A stretch of 38,364 bases of DNA from Rubripirellula sp. (GTDB lineage Bacteria > Planctomycetota > Planctomycetia > Pirellulales > Pirellulaceae): NCBI GenBank assembly GCA_029213145.1, contig JARGNK010000059.1, positions 1-38,364 on the forward strand. The letters are read 5' to 3'. Under the pieces are notes generated by a model, which was not told where the DNA came from, did not search any database, and saw only the letters and a list, made by a program, of their open reading frames with translations. Each line of letters starts with the position of its first letter. Within the stretch, counting starts at the first letter, position 1. A program made the position numbers and the translations under genes. This document shows, piece by piece, positions 7,917 through 16,015 of the stretch.

Positions 7917-8879
7917 TTAAGCTGCCAAGCGTTTTTCCAAACGCTTGGCGATACGTGGTGGTGGAGTTCGCCATCGACGATGCAGCCACCAGTACTGTTC
8001 GACTCCCTCTTCGATCACCTCGGCGAGCCGCTGGTTGTACCAGGCAGTGAGCGTGTTGACGCTGCGGCAAATGCCTTCGGGATCGTCCTGGGGATCGGCC
8101 ACGCCAGTGCAAAAGAACTCGAATTGCATTGGTTTGTCGGTGCGGCGAGTGCCGGCGACCAGCATTGGGGCCGATGAGGTCAAGGTGAATAGCGATAATG
8201 CCTTGTGGCACGATGCCGGGACCCCAAGGAAATCAACCCAACAACCTTTCGAGCCGGCATGTTGATCGGCGAGTAGTGACAGCATGCCTCCCTCTTGGAG
8301 TCGGCGTTCAACGGTTGGAGCGCATCCCTGCTTGTCGACCATTTCGGCACCTTTTGCACCGCGAAACGCTTCTACCCAGCGATGCAAGTAGGCGTTATCG
8401 AGCTTGCGAGCGATCGTCAGCGTCGAAAATCCCATCAGGCCCGAAGTATAACCACCAATTTCGAAATTCCCGAAGTGACCGGTGACCACTACCACCGGAC
8501 GCTCGCTGAGCATGTGCTTGAGCATCGTGCGATTCCCCCGAAACGTGACATGCTGGCTCCAATTCGAGCGGTGCAATCGACGCTGGGCCCACGCGATTTC
8601 GCAAACCATCAGCAATAGATGGTGCCACATTCGGTAAGCAAGTTCATGACGAGATGCATCGTCTGATCCTGGGAAAATACGTTCCAGATTCTCCTCAATA
8701 ACCCGTTTCCGTACTTTTAGAGGACCGGCGACAAGCCGCGCTAAACCACGGCATAGCGAGTCCCCCATCTCAATCGGGAGGGTCTGCAATACGGCCACTA
8801 CCAGCCGCACGCCGCAATAGGCAATCAGGTCTAACAAAGCTCTATTCCCTCCATGCTGCAATCCGGGGGACCGGACCAT
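7917..8879 (-). CDS. LpxL/HtrB-like lipid A (or lysophospholipid) acyltransferase
   Basis: This family transfers fatty acyl chains from acyl-ACP to lipid A precursors at the inner face of the cytoplasmic membrane. The product (320 residues from the ATG at 8879) has a hydrophobic N-terminal segment (about 15-33). The HX4E catalytic motif is H135 to E140 in GHFGNFE. A later block reads LSLLADQHAGSKGCWVDFLG, and the C-terminus is QYWWLHRRWR, close to the family's usual YWWxHRRFK. Length is normal. A TTG at 8888 is an in-frame alternative start. It stands alone on the minus strand. Planctomycetes are generally thought to make lipid A, so a late acyltransferase fits, but the exact acceptor is unknown. 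Confidence 0.9.
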   Translation of the reverse strand: MVRSPGLQHGGNRALLDLIAYCGVRLVVAVLQTLPIEMGDSLCRGLARLVAGPLKVRKRVIEENLERIFPGSDDASRHELAYRMWHHLLLMVCEIAWAQRRLHRSNWSQHVTFRGNRTMLKHMLSERPVVVVTGHFGNFEIGGYTSGLMGFSTLTIARKLDNAYLHRWVEAFRGAKGAEMVDKQGCAPTVERRLQEGGMLSLLADQHAGSKGCWVDFLGVPASCHKALSLFTLTSSAPMLVAGTRRTDKPMQFEFFCTGVADPQDDPEGICRSVNTLTAWYNQRLAEVIEEGVEQYWWLHRRWRTPPPRIAKRLEKRLAA

Positions 8880-9121
8880 TTTTCCCAAGGTGCCTAATTG
8901 TCAACGATTTGCCTTACTAAAATCCAGATGAATTCGCACCGGTTGTCGGTTCGGCCCGAAGAGGGGAACATCTTGTACGCGTCGCTGTGGCGTGTGGAAA
9001 GAGACAAAAGCTGCAATCGACGGTCGGATTGGCCTCGGTCGTTGAGATTCACCGGCAATCTTGCATCCACACAGAGACGGCATGACAGTACGTTCCGCCC
9101 TCAATTTCCGTGATTCGTCCC

Positions 9122-9871
9122 ATGACTGAACCCTGTGCTGTGATTTTGGCGGCCGGCAAAGGCACGCGAATGAAAAGCGACCTGCCAAAAGTGCTGTGTC
9201 GTGTCGTCGATCGCCCGATGATTCACTTTGTCCTCGATGCTTTGGAAGAGGCGGGCATCCGACGACATGTGATCGTGGTCGGTCATCAAGCCGATGCCGT
9301 CAAGAAGGAGCTCGCCAGCCGCAACGGGCAAATCGAGTTTGTTTTGCAGGAGCCGCAGCTCGGGACCGGGCATGCCGTGCAAATGTGTCGCTCCCAACTC
9401 GAATCTGTGGAGGGGCCGACCTTGGTTTTGGCAGGCGATTCCCCATTGGTTCAGTCGGCCAGCTTGAAGAAACTACTCGGGGAATTCGAACAGACTCAAC
9501 CCGGCCTGCTACTCGGTACCCTCAAGAAAGATGATCCGACTGGGCTGGGGCGAATCATTCGCAATGCAGAGGGTGAATTTACCGGCATCGTCGAGCACAA
9601 AGATGCGACCCCCGAGCAGTTGGAGATCAACGAGGTCAATATGAGTACCTACTTGTTCCGCACGCCCGATCTGCTGTGGGCATTGGATCATCTGAGTAAC
9701 GATAACGCCCAGAGCGAGTATTATCTGACGGATTGTGCCCAGTTGTTGCGAAAAGACAATCGTCCCGTTGAGGCATTGCCTGTCCTGCAGCAATGCGAGT
9801 CGCTTTCGATCAACAATGTCGAAGAACTTCAGAGCGTCGACGAAACAATGAGAGCGATGGGTTATGCGTGA
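9122..9871 (+). CDS. glmU: UDP-GlcNAc pyrophosphorylase, single-domain GlmU-type uridylyltransferase
   Basis: The enzyme joins UTP and GlcNAc-1-phosphate to give UDP-GlcNAc for peptidoglycan and lipid A. The start has the nucleotide-binding signature VILAAGKGTRMKSDLPKVL, followed by QLGTGHAVQM and LAGDSPL (metal-binding Asp), the NEVNMSTYLF strand, and SEYYLTD near the end. The protein is only about 249 residues. The left-handed beta-helix acetyltransferase half of classical GlmU is absent, and the stop overlaps the start of prs by 8 bp, so this is not a recent truncation. A separate acetyltransferase is needed elsewhere. The ATG at 9122 is preferred over GTG at 9110, though neither has a good ribosome-binding site. 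The glmU-prs order is common in other bacteria. Confidence 0.88.
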   Translation: MTEPCAVILAAGKGTRMKSDLPKVLCRVVDRPMIHFVLDALEEAGIRRHVIVVGHQADAVKKELASRNGQIEFVLQEPQLGTGHAVQMCRSQLESVEGPTLVLAGDSPLVQSASLKKLLGEFEQTQPGLLLGTLKKDDPTGLGRIIRNAEGEFTGIVEHKDATPEQLEINEVNMSTYLFRTPDLLWALDHLSNDNAQSEYYLTDCAQLLRKDNRPVEALPVLQQCESLSINNVEELQSVDETMRAMGYA

Positions 9872-10814
9872 ACTAAAGATTTTCAGCGGTCGAGCGAACT
9901 ATGAACTCACTTCTAAGATCTGTCGGCATCTGCACCTCGAGCCAGCAGCAATCACGTTAGGGAAGTTTCCCGATGGTGAGAACTTTTGCAAACTGGACGA
10001 GGATGTGCGGGGCCGTGACGTCTTCTTGGTGCAGCCGACCTGCCCATCAGTCAACGACAATCTGATTGAATTGTTGATCATGATTGATTGCTGTAAGCGT
10101 GCCAGCGCCGAGCGGATCACAGCGGTGATTCCTTACTACGGTTACGCCCGGCAAGATCGCAAGGATGAAGGCCGCGTGCCGATTACGGCCAAAATGGTCG
10201 CGAACATCATTACTCGGTCGGGAGCCGACCGAGTTCTCACGATGGATTTGCATGCTGCTCAAATCCAAGGTTTTTTTGATGTTCCTGTCGACCACCTTTA
10301 CGCGGCTCCCGTTCTCAACGAGCATTTCGCCGAACGTGGCATGGTCGGAGACGATATCGTTGTGGTTAGCCCAGACGAAGGCAGCATCAAGCGAGCCCTG
10401 GGGCACAGCAAACGTCTCGGCGGTAAGTTGGCGATCGTCGATAAACGCCGCACCAATGCCCTGGAGGTTCAGCAAAGCACCATCATTGGAGGGCCGGTCA
10501 AAGGAAAAATCGCCCTCCTGTTTGATGACATGATCAGTACGGCCGGGTCAATCTGTGGTGCAGCACGTTTGGTTCACGACGAAGGTGCGAGGGAAATCCA
10601 CATTGCGGCCTCTCATGGTGTGTTATGTGGTCCAGCGATCGAAAAGTTACGGAAAGCACCGATTGATTCCCTCGTAATCACCGATTCGATTCCGGTACCG
10701 GCTGAAAAACAATTACCAAATCTAGTTCAATTGACCGTGGCACCTTTGTTGGCTGAGGCGATTAAACGAATTCACCACGATCAATCGATCAGTGAGTTGT
10801 TCCGTGAAAGATAG
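9864..10814 (+). CDS. prs: Ribose-phosphate pyrophosphokinase (PRPP synthetase)
   Basis: Prs transfers pyrophosphate from ATP to ribose-5-phosphate, giving PRPP for nucleotide, histidine and tryptophan synthesis. The 316-residue length is that of class I enzymes. Visible family segments are FSGRAN and GKFPDGE near the N-terminus, VIPYYGYARQDRK near residue 88, the metal-site stretch TMDLHAAQIQGFFDVPVDHL near 126, and the PRPP-binding loop LFDDMISTAGS near 218. The usual SPDVG segment reads SPDEGSIKRALG, a modest departure. It overlaps the end of glmU by 8 bp, implying coupled translation, and is followed 20 bp later by the panE-like gene, so the three probably form one operon. Confidence 0.97.
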   Translation: MRELKIFSGRANYELTSKICRHLHLEPAAITLGKFPDGENFCKLDEDVRGRDVFLVQPTCPSVNDNLIELLIMIDCCKRASAERITAVIPYYGYARQDRKDEGRVPITAKMVANIITRSGADRVLTMDLHAAQIQGFFDVPVDHLYAAPVLNEHFAERGMVGDDIVVVSPDEGSIKRALGHSKRLGGKLAIVDKRRTNALEVQQSTIIGGPVKGKIALLFDDMISTAGSICGAARLVHDEGAREIHIAASHGVLCGPAIEKLRKAPIDSLVITDSIPVPAEKQLPNLVQLTVAPLLAEAIKRIHHDQSISELFRER

Positions 10815-10834
10815 GTACTGGCAGCCACACAGCG

Positions 10835-11791
10835 ATGTCGAATAGTGAAACACAACGGTATGCCATCCTTGGTGCCGGTGCGTTGGGCGGGCTGTACGGT
10901 GGTATGCTGGCTCGCAGTGGTGCCGAAGTGCATTTTCTGCTGAATTCTGACTACCAGCATGTATCCCGGCATGGATTGAGAGTGGAAAGTCCACTTGGCG
11001 ACTTTCATTTGCCTCAGGTTTATACGCACTCTTCGCCCGAGACGATGCCGGCATGTGATGTGAGTATCGTGGCGTTAAAAACGACGTCCAATCATCTGCT
11101 GCCCAAAATGCTGCCGTCGACGACCCGTGATGGCGGGATTGTGTTGGTGTTACAGAACGGCCTCAACATTGAAGCGGATTCCGCGGCGATTGTCGGTACG
11201 GAACGAGTGCTAGGCGGCTGCTGCTTTTTGTGCAGCAACAAAACTGGCCCCGGATTCATCAAACATCTCGATTACGGGCATATCGTTTTCGGCGAATATG
11301 ATCAGCGGTCCGCGCAGATCAGCACCCGTGTTCAGCGAATCGCCGATGAAATGAACGCCGCTGGCATCGACGCACAGCCGACCACTGACCTCGCCGCCGC
11401 GAGATGGCGCAAATTAATGTGGAACATCCCCTTCAATGGGCTCTCCGTCGTGCTTGACGCATCGACTAAACAACTGATTGACGATCCAGATGCAGTTCAA
11501 CTCGTGGAGACAATGATCGACGAAGTTCATCACGCCGCAACGGGAAATGGCGTTCATGTCGATCCCTCCCTCAAATCGCTCACTGTTGAGGTAACGCGAA
11601 AGATGGTTCCGTACGACAGCAGCATGCGATTGGACTACTTGAACCGGCGACCAATGGAAGTCGAAGCGATTTTCGGCAATCCGCTCAAGGCAGCGAGGCG
11701 ATTCAATTTAAAGATGCCAACGGTAACGATGCTTTATCAGCAACTGAAGTTTATCGATCGTCTTAACGCAGATTTATCGCCACCGCTGTAA
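10835..11791 (+). CDS. 2-dehydropantoate 2-reductase (PanE/ApbA) family
   Basis: Family members reduce ketopantoate to pantoate with NADPH for coenzyme A synthesis; many paralogues act on other 2-oxo acids. The 318-residue product opens with the Rossmann motif AILGAGALGGLYGG (glycines at about 13, 15, 18). The middle LVLQNGLNIE block and the RWRKLMWNIPFNGLS segment carry the expected catalytic Lys and substrate-binding Asn. The C-terminal helical dimer domain has DYLNRRPMEVEAIFGNPL, like the family's usual hallmark. The gene follows prs by 20 bp. The exact substrate is not provable here, so panE is not assigned as a symbol. Confidence 0.88.
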   Translation: MSNSETQRYAILGAGALGGLYGGMLARSGAEVHFLLNSDYQHVSRHGLRVESPLGDFHLPQVYTHSSPETMPACDVSIVALKTTSNHLLPKMLPSTTRDGGIVLVLQNGLNIEADSAAIVGTERVLGGCCFLCSNKTGPGFIKHLDYGHIVFGEYDQRSAQISTRVQRIADEMNAAGIDAQPTTDLAAARWRKLMWNIPFNGLSVVLDASTKQLIDDPDAVQLVETMIDEVHHAATGNGVHVDPSLKSLTVEVTRKMVPYDSSMRLDYLNRRPMEVEAIFGNPLKAARRFNLKMPTVTMLYQQLKFIDRLNADLSPPL

Positions 11792-11862
11792 CGGCAAGCA
11801 TTTGGCGAGTCGCTTCGATCGAGCGGGGGCCGTTCTGGCGATCATCCGGATTGCTACTCAAT

Positions 11863-11934
11863 GGCAGCCCAGTTGTGTTCGGCAGCCCAGTTGTGTTCGG
11901 CAGCCCAGTTGTGTTCGGCAGCTCAGTTGTGTTC
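11863..11934. repeat. Four tandem copies of an 18-bp unit
   Basis: The unit GGCAGCCCAGTTGTGTTC occurs three times exactly (11863-11880, 11881-11898, 11899-11916) and once with one change (11917-11934, GCTCAG for GCCCAG). It lies in the 253-bp gap between the convergent panE-like and dcd genes. There are no spacers, so it is not CRISPR. It looks like a minisatellite arisen by slippage. Confidence 0.97.
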
Positions 11935-12044
11935 GGGGACTCCTGCCGATAGCTGATTAGACGACCGCATGAATCAGGTAGAACTTGCGGCGTGCGAGTG
12001 ACGTGCTTGGTCGATCAGACGATGAACCGATGCAATTGGGAAGG

Positions 12045-12626
12045 CTATCTCGATTTGTGCAACAACGCATCGAAATTCAATTCAAGTTGCGTATCCTTAT
12101 CATCTCCACCTAGCTCTCGAAACATGAGGCTCGGCTGGATATCGCGACTGTTCTGATACTTGTCGCTGCTGTATTCGTCGCAGGGTCCGTCGAGCTGCAG
12201 GTAGTAAATCTGGGCGATTTCCATATTAGGGTAGATTCGCACTGGCTGCACGCAATGCATTTCCAAAGTCCACGTTCCACAAAACCCGGCATCGCCGACT
12301 CCCCCGCCCGGATTGATGAACAGCCCCAATCGGCTGACGGAACTGCGTCCCTGCAGCATCGGGACAACCCCTCGGGTTTCGGTGTATTCGACTGTCCGAC
12401 CCAAATAAAGCATGTTGGGCTGCAAGGTGATTCCGTCCGGCGGGATTTCGACTCGACGGTATCGATTTGGGGTCGCTGCATCTAAAACGACTTCTTCGTA
12501 AAGGAGCAGTTCGTCGTGCAACGCTAGGTTATAGCTGTTGGGGTTCAGGCGGTTTTCCTGGAACGGCTCAATCGAGATCTCCTGGTTTGCTAATCGTCGC
12601 CGAATTTCTTGACCCGAGAGCAGCAT
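12045..12626 (-). CDS. dcd: dCTP deaminase
   Basis: Dcd deaminates dCTP to dUTP in the route to dTTP. From the ATG at 12626 the product is 193 residues, the normal length, beginning MLLSGQEIRRRL as family members do; the open frame upstream to 12749 is not needed. Key segments are NPNSYNLALHDELL, MLQGRSSVSRLGLFI (the nucleotide-binding Ser/Arg region), GVGDAGFCGTWTLEM with the catalytic-type Glu, and a C-terminal DKYQNSRDIQPS tail that closes over the triphosphate. A bifunctional deaminase/dUTPase variant cannot be excluded from sequence alone. It is transcribed away from the LON-domain gene. Confidence 0.93.
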   Translation of the reverse strand: MLLSGQEIRRRLANQEISIEPFQENRLNPNSYNLALHDELLLYEEVVLDAATPNRYRRVEIPPDGITLQPNMLYLGRTVEYTETRGVVPMLQGRSSVSRLGLFINPGGGVGDAGFCGTWTLEMHCVQPVRIYPNMEIAQIYYLQLDGPCDEYSSDKYQNSRDIQPSLMFRELGGDDKDTQLELNFDALLHKSR

Positions 12627-12869
12627 GATTTTGACCTGGGCGGTTTTCGGTAAGTGGAGTCGTCGAAAAGAGAATGGCGGTATACTTAGGTTACCGGCCA
12701 TTGAGCCGCAATTGTCAGGCACTGCCGCCGACTCGTCAATGATTTTCATCTCCCACAGTATGCCAGTTCGCGCTTATATTGACTTTTCTAAACACTGCTA
12801 AGCGAGAATTTCTCTCCAAGCAGGATATTCGCTGCAAGTTTTCGTTCCTTCAAAATAACTTTTCGGCTC

Positions 12870-13604
12870 ATGCATAACCTGGAAGACGTCACAAGACTGC
12901 CGGATGATTTCGACGGTCGAGTAAGGCTCTTTCCGCTGCCCGAACTCGTCGCGTTTCCCCACGCGATGCAACCTTTGCATGTTTTCGAGCCTCGTTATTG
13001 CGAGATGCTCGCAGAATCACTCGCTGGCGATCGGTTGATCGCTATGGCAACGCTCACCGGTGGAATTGCGGCTTTACCCCAAACTGCACCTCCGATTGCA
13101 AGCACGATTTGCCTCGGCAAAATTATCTCTCATTCCGAAGTCGAGGATGATCGACACAATCTCTTGCTGGTGGGGATGCGTCGGGGCAAAATCATACGCG
13201 AAATCGATGCGAGCCGACCTTTTCGAATGGCTGAAATTGACGTCATTGACGATGTCTACCCGCCCAGCGGCGCTGAATCCCGAACTCGGCTTAAAAAAAA
13301 CCTGCTGGATGCATTTGGGGAGATCATTCCTGTCAGCGGTAACGTGCAGCAAAACCTCCACGAGTTGATGGCTGGCCAAATGGCACTCGGCCCAATCACC
13401 GACATCATTTCGTACACACTTCCGTTCGAAGTGGAGGAAAAACTGTGTCTGCTGGCCGAACCCAACGTCGACCAAAGAGCGAATGAGTTGGTTCGATTGC
13501 TGAGAACAGGCAAGATTCAACTACACAGCGTGACGGTCGAGGAGCAACTAAACGAGCCCAACTCGCCAGCGCCTCGGTTTCCACCGCCGTTCAGCGAAAA
13601 CTGA
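12870..13604 (+). CDS. Stand-alone LON substrate-binding domain protein
   Basis: The 244-residue product resembles the N-terminal domain of Lon protease without the ATPase or protease parts. It shows the family opening RVRLFPLPELVAFPHAMQPLHVFEPRYCEML near residues 17-50 and a later CLGKIISHSEVEDDRHNLLLVGMRRGKI stretch. The C-terminal half is helical (KLCLLAEPNVDQRANELVRLL). Such proteins are widespread and thought to bind unfolded peptides, but their role is not established. There is no signal peptide. No ribosome-binding site is visible before the ATG. A small membrane protein gene follows about 80 bp downstream on the same strand. Confidence 0.85.
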   Translation: MHNLEDVTRLPDDFDGRVRLFPLPELVAFPHAMQPLHVFEPRYCEMLAESLAGDRLIAMATLTGGIAALPQTAPPIASTICLGKIISHSEVEDDRHNLLLVGMRRGKIIREIDASRPFRMAEIDVIDDVYPPSGAESRTRLKKNLLDAFGEIIPVSGNVQQNLHELMAGQMALGPITDIISYTLPFEVEEKLCLLAEPNVDQRANELVRLLRTGKIQLHSVTVEEQLNEPNSPAPRFPPPFSEN

Positions 13605-13685
13605 CCAGGATCGTCGGCCCGACCGGATCGCTTGTTGGGCGAAGCTGAAACCGTCTTCAAGAAACCGTTATTGCAGGAGTTCACG

Positions 13686-14123
13686 ATGGAAATCATCGAC
13701 ATCGTTTCGCGAATTGTCCACGTCGCGACGGCGATTACATTGGTTGGCGGCAGTGTTTTTATGCTGTTGGTCTTAATGCCATCGGCCAAAATTCTGTCAG
13801 AGGAGTCGCACGATCGCTTAGCAGAAGCCGTGATCGGCCGATGGAAAAAATTCGTTCACTTGGGAGTGCTGCTTTTTTTAGTCAGCGGCCTCTACAACTA
13901 CGTGCGAATCATGCCAAAGCGGCAAGGTGATGGGCTTTACCACGCACTGGTAGGGATCAAGATTTTGTTGGCGTTGGGCGTGTTTTTCCTTGCCGCAGCT
14001 TTGGTTGGCAGAAGCCCAGCCTTAGAAGGTTTCCGCCGCAAGCGAGCGAAGTGGCTGACGGTGCTGGTCGCAGTTGCTGCGGTGATCGTCATCATCTCGG
14101 GCTACGTCAAGGTGAGTCGCTGA
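13686..14123 (+). CDS. Small integral membrane protein, CopD-like
   Basis: The 145-residue product has four predicted membrane helices (about 8-29, 54-74, 86-108 and 119-141) joined by short basic loops. The first helix carries a histidine (IVHVATAITLVGG) and the second segment starts with KKFVHLG. This layout recalls CopD/DUF-type four-helix membrane proteins, some of which bind haem or copper, but the match is by general pattern only. The ATG at 13686 is preferred because GGAG lies about 7 nt upstream; the frame stays open upstream to 13632. Function unknown. Confidence 0.72.
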   Translation: MEIIDIVSRIVHVATAITLVGGSVFMLLVLMPSAKILSEESHDRLAEAVIGRWKKFVHLGVLLFLVSGLYNYVRIMPKRQGDGLYHALVGIKILLALGVFFLAAALVGRSPALEGFRRKRAKWLTVLVAVAAVIVIISGYVKVSR

Positions 14124-14307
14124 AGTCTTTACCTTCCGACGCATCGCTGGATCGCACAACCTTTAGTCTCGCCAAGTCGCCATCACGATTTGCCGCGGCT
14201 TTCCCCGCACAATGCCACCACAGCGATCTCGGTTGGGCTGACTCGCCTCGAACGCAACCCGCTCTGTGCCCAACGGATCAACGGACAGCTAATTGGCCCA
14301 CGGGCGA

Positions 14308-15489
14308 TTAAGGGAGTATCCCGGGTGCGAACAAAGAGCTGACCTTTTCCTTCGCAATCTTACGCTTTTCTGGAGAATCGAAGCCAACATTTTGCAGATC
14401 GAACCCGATATTGGGGTGAACCGTTACATCTCGGAAGCCAATGGATTCCAGATTACCCTTCAGAATAATCGCAGTCGTGACCATGGCGACGTCGCCGACT
14501 TGACTCGTGAAACCGGGCCTCTGGGGCAGTCCTTGGCGAGGGATAGTTCGCGCATCTTCGATCAGTCGTCGAATGGTGCTAGCGTGTTCTGCTTTGCCGA
14601 ACCTCGCGATCGCCTGGAGTGCGGTGGTCAGAATTGCTTCATCATTCGATTCGCCCAAAGTTCGCAAGGCTAAGTCAAGGGTCGATTCGGCGTCCATTCG
14701 CATCCCGATTTCGATAATCTCCTGCCGGTTGCCAATCGCACTCTCTGCCATCCAGATTCCTAACAAGGATTCAAATGGTCGTTTGAGTTGCGAGTTTCGA
14801 CGGATCTCACGGACGGCCGATTGGTTCATCACCATCATCACTTGCGCTTCTAAAGCGGGGTTTGGTGGGAGGTTCGGATCGACACCCGCGAGCAGCAATG
14901 CGAACACATCTGCTCGATTGGGAAAGCGGCGTTCGATTGTGGTTGCATTTCGAACCCCCGATATCACCGCTTCCAACGCAACGGCCCGGTCACGTGTTTC
15001 GCCGTCCAATGATTTTGTCAGCAGGGGATGTTGCTTCATCAACTCGATAAACAAGTCTCGCAATGCAGGCGTATCGCCAAAGGATCGCCGGAATCTTTGC
15101 CAACCTTCAAATTCAATCTCCTTGCCAGCAAGAAAGCCGTCGATCTGTGCCTGTAAATCTCCATCCGTCAATTGCCGCACGATCTCAGAAGCTCGCAATC
15201 GGACCTCTGGATCGTCAGTCGATTCGATCACGCTGCGTAGCTGTGGGATAACGGTGGTACCCATCTGAGTCAGCTGATCCGCAGATCTTTCGCGAGCGGC
15301 AAACTCTCGTGAGCCTAATTCGGCAACCAATTCAACGATCCGCTGTTGTGATTCCTCCAAAGCTGCTTCGACGAGGGCGGGATCATCCGACTGCTGGGCG
15401 TTAACCGCAGGCAACGCGGCCAGCGCCGAGACCAGAAACACTATGCCAGTGCCGGTGCCGGGGCTCCACAAGAAAGCGAATCTGGGCAT
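14308..15489 (-). CDS. Secreted HEAT-repeat protein
   Basis: The 393-residue product has a signal peptide (hydrophobic about 12-28, likely cut after AVNA near 31). It is followed by an alpha-helical body of HEAT-like repeats, for example SREFAARERSADQLTQMG near 61 and DPEVRLRASEIVRQL near 92, a pattern common in planctomycete secreted proteins. The region near 265-320 repeats similar helices (LDLALRTLG, ILTTALQAIARFG). No enzyme motif is visible. It probably works as a scaffold outside the cytoplasm. GAGGAG lies about 10 nt before the ATG. It is the only minus-strand gene in this section. Confidence 0.75.
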   Translation of the reverse strand: MPRFAFLWSPGTGTGIVFLVSALAALPAVNAQQSDDPALVEAALEESQQRIVELVAELGSREFAARERSADQLTQMGTTVIPQLRSVIESTDDPEVRLRASEIVRQLTDGDLQAQIDGFLAGKEIEFEGWQRFRRSFGDTPALRDLFIELMKQHPLLTKSLDGETRDRAVALEAVISGVRNATTIERRFPNRADVFALLLAGVDPNLPPNPALEAQVMMVMNQSAVREIRRNSQLKRPFESLLGIWMAESAIGNRQEIIEIGMRMDAESTLDLALRTLGESNDEAILTTALQAIARFGKAEHASTIRRLIEDARTIPRQGLPQRPGFTSQVGDVAMVTTAIILKGNLESIGFRDVTVHPNIGFDLQNVGFDSPEKRKIAKEKVSSLFAPGILP

Positions 15490-16015
15490 GTTGACCGTGC
15501 TCCTCTACATGGGATGTTCCCCATAGTCTACACCTTTGGCGAGCATTCAATGCAGGCGGGCGGTTCGCCGCAGATCGGAGTTAGCCGAATTTGGAGGCAA
15601 ATCTTCGTGTTGCGTCGGTTTCGGGGACCGAAATGGTTTTACCGTTTTGCCGAGATGGATCAGCGACCGAAAGCATGGGAACGTAAATTCGTACCCCGAC
15701 AGGGAACGGATTTGCCCGTAGATGGGAGATCGGCCTTACGATTTGGTGCGAACAACGCTCGTCAGCATGCCGGCTAAACTCCTCTCAATACGGGCCAATG
15801 CGCGATTTGGAAACCTTTCCGGGATAGCGACTCTCTGCTGGTGCGGGCGATTGCATTGCGTCAAATTGAAAGACCTTGCAAAGGGCGAATTTAAAACGGT
15901 TGTCGCCCGAGCACTTGGTAGGTAACCTTGATGTAGACGCTGGCGAGCCGTTTCGCCACCACGCGTCCCTTTTAGGGATTTGCGGCCGATTGCAGCCTTT
16001 ACCTGCTAAAGAGCC
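15490..16015. other. Gene-free stretch upstream of the first Cys/Met enzyme
   Basis: This 526-bp stretch lies between two divergently transcribed genes. Small plus-strand ORFs (15514-15777, 15722-15925) overlap one another, have no similarity I recognise and no good ribosome-binding site. I looked for a SAM riboswitch-like fold because a methionine-type gene follows and saw none. No clear promoter pair stood out. Confidence 0.45.

Noticed and set aside
9122..9871. glmU truncated by frameshift or stop mutation
   Set aside because: The stop overlaps the prs start and no acetyltransferase-like sequence follows in any frame, so the short form is the intact gene.
11863..11934. CRISPR array
   Set aside because: The 18-bp units are directly adjacent with no spacers, and no cas genes are present.
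12627..12749. Extended N-terminus for dCTP deaminase
   Set aside because: The family starts at the MLLSGQEI methionine; the upstream 41 codons show no family similarity.
15514..15777. 87-codon plus-strand ORF between divergent genes
   Set aside because: No recognisable similarity, poor start context, and it overlaps other equally weak ORFs.
15490..16015. SAM or other methionine riboswitch before the Cys/Met enzyme
   Set aside because: No recognisable conserved core or stem arrangement was found by eye; a covariance-model search would settle it.
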